The notes below the pieces were generated by a model that saw only the letters and a list, made by a program, of their open reading frames with translations, was not told the DNA's origin and searched no databases. Source: Glandiceps talaboti (taxonomy: Eukaryota; Hemichordata; Enteropneusta; Spengelidae). Taken from it: a stretch of DNA of 64,000 nt. Each line of letters opens with the position of its first letter. Position 1 is the first letter of the stretch. The stretch is from assembly GCF_964340395.1 (NCBI RefSeq), contig NC_135550.1, forward strand, positions 21,349,676-21,413,675. Direction: 5' to 3'. Positions 59,642 through 64,000 of the stretch are shown in pieces. A program made the position numbers and the translations under genes.

Positions 59642-60723
59642 TTACAACCTCTTATACTTGGTTGTATTATATGTGACAAGGCCCTTTCACTTCTCAATCA
59701 TAAAATGAAGTTACTATAACGGATACAATTTTTGCAAGTAATTGCAAAAATTCATGAGTAAAGATGTGCATGTGCGATCACGTCTACAAAAAATAGACCA
59801 TTTTCAAGTCAGACAATCAAGCTAACCGTTATCAGGAAGGGCTGTCTGTTAAATCGCTTTTGAGACTGTTACAGTAACAACATCCAATTTGTGCATTGTG
59901 AAAGAACGGATGTGACTCTATCACACAATCACCATGGCTTCAAAAGTTAAAGGAGTAAAAGGTATATGATTTTATCAAGCAAAGTTTCACTCATGTCTAC
60001 TTAATTAAAATTGCCGCTAAGAGTTATATTTCATTCGGTGGGTTGAGCGATAGGACATGTTCTCCGATCCCTTTTTCTCATTCTCTGCATGGGTCCTTGA
60101 AATCAAGTTTACACGGTGTTCCAAGACACGGTACTTCAATGTCTGGCAAATTGTCTACAAACTAACCCGCGACATGATCTCACGGCGTCTGACGTACTGT
60201 TGCTATGGAAACGCAAGGGCGTCTGTGCGACTAATGATACTGTACATTGAAAGACAGATATTCCCTTTTGAATTAGATTCTACTTGGTAAATTGTACTGA
60301 ACTGCCACAGTTGAATGTAAAACTAATACAGATAAGAATGATACCTTGGCATTAAACTATTCTAAGCTATTGATTTGGTTTACTTAACGTATACAATTAC
60401 CACACTTGTATACAGGGGATGGTATACTCCTCTTAGATCACCATTCACCAGGAAGTAAAAGTTCCAATTCACTATTCACCAGTATCTTCAGATATCAATT
60501 CACGTTCACCAACCAATAAATCTTGTGGAAATTCACCAATATCAAACATACAATTCTGTCATAGTTTGACTTGCCGTAATGTTAACGTGTTACGTATAGT
60601 GTATGGGTTTGGAATGTAGACCACAGACGTGTACAAACGAGTTAGCATTAGTTGTCATTTCACAGCTGCAGAAAATATGTACTTGAAAATGGAGTGCTTA
60701 TTCAGCAAAACATATCATGCCGT

Positions 60724-60887
60724 TTAATAGATCTGAGCAAGCTTGTTATATTTGACACACTTAGCTATGTTGTTAGATTGATTTGGCGGCCTGATCTTGT
60801 TGTCATATCCTTCATGAAGGCATAAGCCATAGGTGTAAGCCTCAGGTGTATTGTCTTTATCTCCATCACTTTCACTTTGTCCCTTTT
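60724..60887 (-). CDS. Candidate terminal exon, unidentified gene
   Basis: After the acceptor GTTTCATCAG the minus strand is open in one frame for 53 codons to TAA: KGQSESDGDKDNTPEAYTYG, then LCLHEGYDNK and C-terminal NKLAQIY. Composition (acidic, then polar) and synonymous codon variety look coding. If real, it is the end of another minus-strand gene and sets an upper limit for the 5' end of the receptor. No family recognised. Confidence 0.3.
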
Positions 60888-61302
60888 CTGATGAAACAAA
60901 CCACCAACACAATATAAGGAAGCCCTCCTAAACATTATTATGAAACGTAACACCTTTGAATTTAATGGTGAATACTTTAAACAAGCCGGTATGTGGATGC
61001 ATTGGCATATCACCTTCCATGAATTGGAAAAAAAGAATCCTTGAACAACTCAGCGAAAATGTTTATTTCTGGACACGTTTCAGAGACGTCATTTTTATGC
61101 TTTTTATTGGGCATTGCGCATTGTTCTGCGCACGACCCACTTGGTAGGAACGAAACGTTAAACTAGCCTTCTTCTGTCAATTGTTTTGGTTCAATGAAAG
61201 GCATTTTTCAACACATGTAGGAGAAGCAATGACTATATATTATGATGTAAAAATAGGTATATGTGTTGCCGTCACGTGTACATATGTTGTTTTGTTTTCC
61301 AG

Positions 61303-61493
61303 CGTCTATCGACATACGTATAAACATCACAGTTAGTGCGTATACGTCGAAAACACCGTACCGTGTACACACAACTATGCATGTCCCAACTGACAATAAG
61401 TTAGACAATTTCAATCAAACATCTATTACTGCCATAATAAATGTTTGTAATTCAATAACGTCTAAATATACAACCCGATGTCTATATTACTGA
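61303..61493 (+). CDS. Candidate terminal exon, unidentified gene
   Basis: A strong acceptor (TTTTGTTTTCCAG) is followed by 62 open codons: SIDIRINITVSAYTSKTPYR, then VHTTMHVPTDNK, with two N-glycosylation sites (NIT, NQT), ending at TGA. Alternating hydrophobics suggest an extracellular beta-rich piece. I cannot tell the family or whether it joins the segment at 63.4 kb. Confidence 0.3.
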
Positions 61494-62264
61494 CTACATT
61501 CTTTTCAGTTTCACGAAACGATGGTTCTTTCCAGGTCTTTGGGGTAACAAATAATGATATTACATGTATACCAAGAAATTAACATGCAATCGATAATACA
61601 TATCATGATTTATAGATAAAATATCAAATAATGAAATACCAATATCACTCCTTATTGGAAATACAAATTATTTTCTAAAGTGATCATTTCTTAATCATTT
61701 CTCCAAAGAACACAAACCGAAAAGCGAATCATAGCTGCTCACTGCTGTTTGCAAATGTGAGCGACGATTGAATAGCATGGAAACAACTATATTAAAGTCG
61801 AAATATTTCACTCTATGTAATAAATGAGTGTAATATGTTAAGCTTTCGTTATTCTATTATTTTTTGTACGATTGAGATGAAACTGACCAAACTAGCACAA
61901 AATAAGACGAGCTATACTATACAATCCACATGTGCCTAAACAATACTTTTTTACAGGTGAAATAAGGGGATGTCACTTTGTGGGAGGCAAAATATTATGG
62001 TGATCATACGTTTCATTTCTATTTGTTGGATACAAGCTATATTTAATAGAGTTTAAATGAGAATCTAGGGCTAATTTTAGTACATTTCGTCCAATTCCCT
62101 ATACATATAGGATTTTGAATGAAAAATTCTATTTATAAACTCTCAAAATAACACGAAACAGATTACATTTGTATATTATTTTTGACGATATTTTTTAAAT
62201 CTATTAGTGTTGGGTAACAAAAAAAAAATGAAAAAAATTAATAAACTAAACATGGATTTCAGAA

Positions 62265-62274
62265 CACAGACACA

Positions 62275-62338
<64 letters not shown>
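62265..62338. repeat. (AC)n, about 33 units
   Basis: Dinucleotide repeat. Confidence 0.97.
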
Positions 62339-62339
<1 letters not shown>

Positions 62340-62764
62340 CATATTCATTTCAGTATCTACAGAGAGGCTCGTGCCATCCGACAGCATAAAAGCGAATGTC
62401 TAAGACAAGCCAGAAACAAAGAAACCAATTACACATCAAAAGTGAAACAATTTTCAACTAACTTATTAAAACACGGATATAAAGATGTCATACTATTAAC
62501 TGATAACTGGTTGGACGATAAATCTGTGATTTATCAAGGCATATTCGTGTGAACTAATAACAAACTCAGTATTTAAAGGTTGAGATCAGAGGAAGTAAAC
62601 ATCAGACGAGAAAGGTCATGCAAAGAGAAATGGTTCACAAATCAAGACTAGCGTCCAGTCAATTAAAAATCAAAATTTTCAATCTCGCCAAATTATGTCA
62701 TTCACAATTCAAGCGGTTAATTTGTAAGCATTCCCCATTCACATTAAAAAATATCGATCCTTCA

Positions 62765-62830
62765 TCGATAACACAATATTCACCATTCACGCGTTAAAAA
62801 AAGTGCGTTCACCATTCACGCGTTAAAATA
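62765..62830. repeat. Direct repeats of CACCATTCACGCGTTAAA
   Basis: Two copies 32 bp apart (from about 62781 and 62812); related CACCATTCACC and TTCACCA motifs cluster at 60438-60540. Confidence 0.7.
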
Positions 62831-63372
62831 TTAACGATATACTATGCATACTATAAGGTATATACTGCCCCGTATACATTGACATTGTGCTATTGTTAGG
62901 TTTGGATATACAGTAACATGCTGTGATGGCAATGTTATAACAACCTCACAAGCAATATCGAAAGATACAAAAATTGTGCCCTACGGATGAGATAGGATAA
63001 TAAATTATAAAAAGTGTTTTCCATTAAACTTTACCTTTTAAATCACACTATACGACTGTATCATTGTATTTCCGGCGTTTTACGACTCACAATACCGACA
63101 ACTTTCCCCTTTTAGTGACGGTGGTGTTCATTTATTATGAATGAATCATGCATCGATCCTTAATAAGTCAAGCACAACTAGAAACCGTGGATTGGGGTAG
63201 ACGGGTCATCGTCAAAGTATAAACTCTGTAATAAATTTAACACACGTACGAAACGTAAGATTGGTGCAAAGAAGTTAAATATTATGTTTTACGGGGGGGG
63301 GGGCAGTTGTTTAGCTGTACCGGACTTACTTTATTAGCTTACTACATTGACTATCTAGTGGCATGGTTTGAT

Positions 63373-63793
63373 AAGCGACAAACATCCCAGGTGAATTTAC
63401 GTGAATTGCCCCTCCTATACCGAGCTAATGCGTCATTTCCTCGTTACAACTTAATGGCCCATCTCGTGAATGATATGAATGCGCAGAATGTGTTATTAAA
63501 CGTTACCAACGAAGAGAAATTTAAAACCAATCAACTTCTCGTCCGTTTGAATGGTCTCGCTACACAAATTGGACTCTGTTCTGAAAGTTAAATGTTTTGA
63601 AAATGTGGTTTGTAGTATGACGGATGGACTGTACGACACTCTTTTTGCTGAACATCTCCATCATTCCAAGCAAGGAATTCGTTATTATATCCAGTATCTG
63701 TACAGTTTCATGGGAGTCACAGTTTCTCTGACGTCGTTCCAGGCATTACTACAACCCGAAAAAAACACCGGTGCGTTTGCTTGCTCGTGGTAA
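63373..63793 (+). pseudogene. Frameshifted coding fragment, unidentified
   Basis: Behind a CATCCCAG acceptor the frame runs VNLRELPLLYRANASFPRYN, then LMAHLVNDMNAQNVLLN, and ends in a TAA at 63589-63591. The next frame takes over (KVKCFENVVCSMTDGLYDTL and onwards) to 63793, where TCGTG|GTAAGC could be a donor. Two consecutive coding-like frames offset by one base suggest one protein with a single-base break, either a real pseudogene lesion or an assembly error. Codons are richer in CpG than the flanks. Family unknown. Confidence 0.35.
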
Positions 63794-64000
63794 GCAGGCA
63801 TGAGGCATATTTCATGCAAAAACAATTAGCGTAATTAGCGTCGGTAACATATAAAAATATAAACCCCACATGAGCCAGGAGCTCATAACTATGTTTATTG
63901 ATAGAATGCTGCCTGTTATAACATTCAAGTACGACTTGTCACCTGAAGCTACATCAGAGGCAAACACTGTTGTTTTTGTAGTGTATTGTTGTTTTTACCT

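Noticed and set aside
59345-59719. ORFs with repeated HTYI / MYVC
   Set aside because: Produced by the CATA/CGTA repeat.

Overview
The window is animal nuclear DNA. It is AT-rich, has many short exons with GT..AG introns, is full of microsatellites and LINE/SINE/DNA-transposon debris, and carries no operons or bacterial genes. The repeat style (CCGTCCGTCC-bearing interspersed elements, CR1/L2-like LINE tails, a Penelope-type hammerhead motif) fits a marine invertebrate; I cannot name the species.

The only gene I can read with confidence is on the minus strand: an adhesion G-protein-coupled receptor of the ADGRD (GPR133-like) type. I reconstructed it exon by exon from splice signals, phase matching and protein landmarks. 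Its 22 well-supported exons run from 18923 down to the stop codon at 1487. In order they encode a pentraxin/LamG-like domain (18923-14964), a Ser/Thr-rich linker (14409-14261), a GAIN domain (13643-10760), a GPS cleavage motif with an intact HLT triad (9036-8833), seven membrane helices (7972-2467) and a short cytoplasmic tail (1933-1487). Two further upstream exons are proposed: a 25-nt microexon at 41988-41964 and a signal-peptide exon at 50555-50496. With them the frame is continuous over 2730 nt (909 residues plus stop), close to the size I recall for vertebrate ADGRD1.

The rest of the window is intron or intergenic. From left to right: 1-1486 is 3' flank with a tetranucleotide repeat. 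19.3-21.06 kb holds a DNA element with poly-G inverted ends and internal tandem repeats. 21-42 kb is a huge intron with few landmarks, including a hammerhead-ribozyme-like motif (28.0 kb) and a LINE tail (32 kb). 42-44.3 kb holds CCGTCC-type repeats. 45.7-46.2 and 50.0-50.6 kb are a diverged duplicated segment. 48.4-48.9 kb is a minus-strand LINE end. 57-60 kb is mostly open non-coding sequence with long microsatellites. 60.7-63.8 kb has small exon-like pieces of unidentified genes on both strands.

The most unusual signals are: (1) an intronic minisatellite at 12212-12450 that has multiplied the 5' splice site of the adjoining GAIN exon; (2) a hammerhead-like motif with a 10-bp stem I and one core substitution; (3) a frame-neutral 57-nt cassette with good splice signals that would lengthen the first extracellular loop of the receptor.
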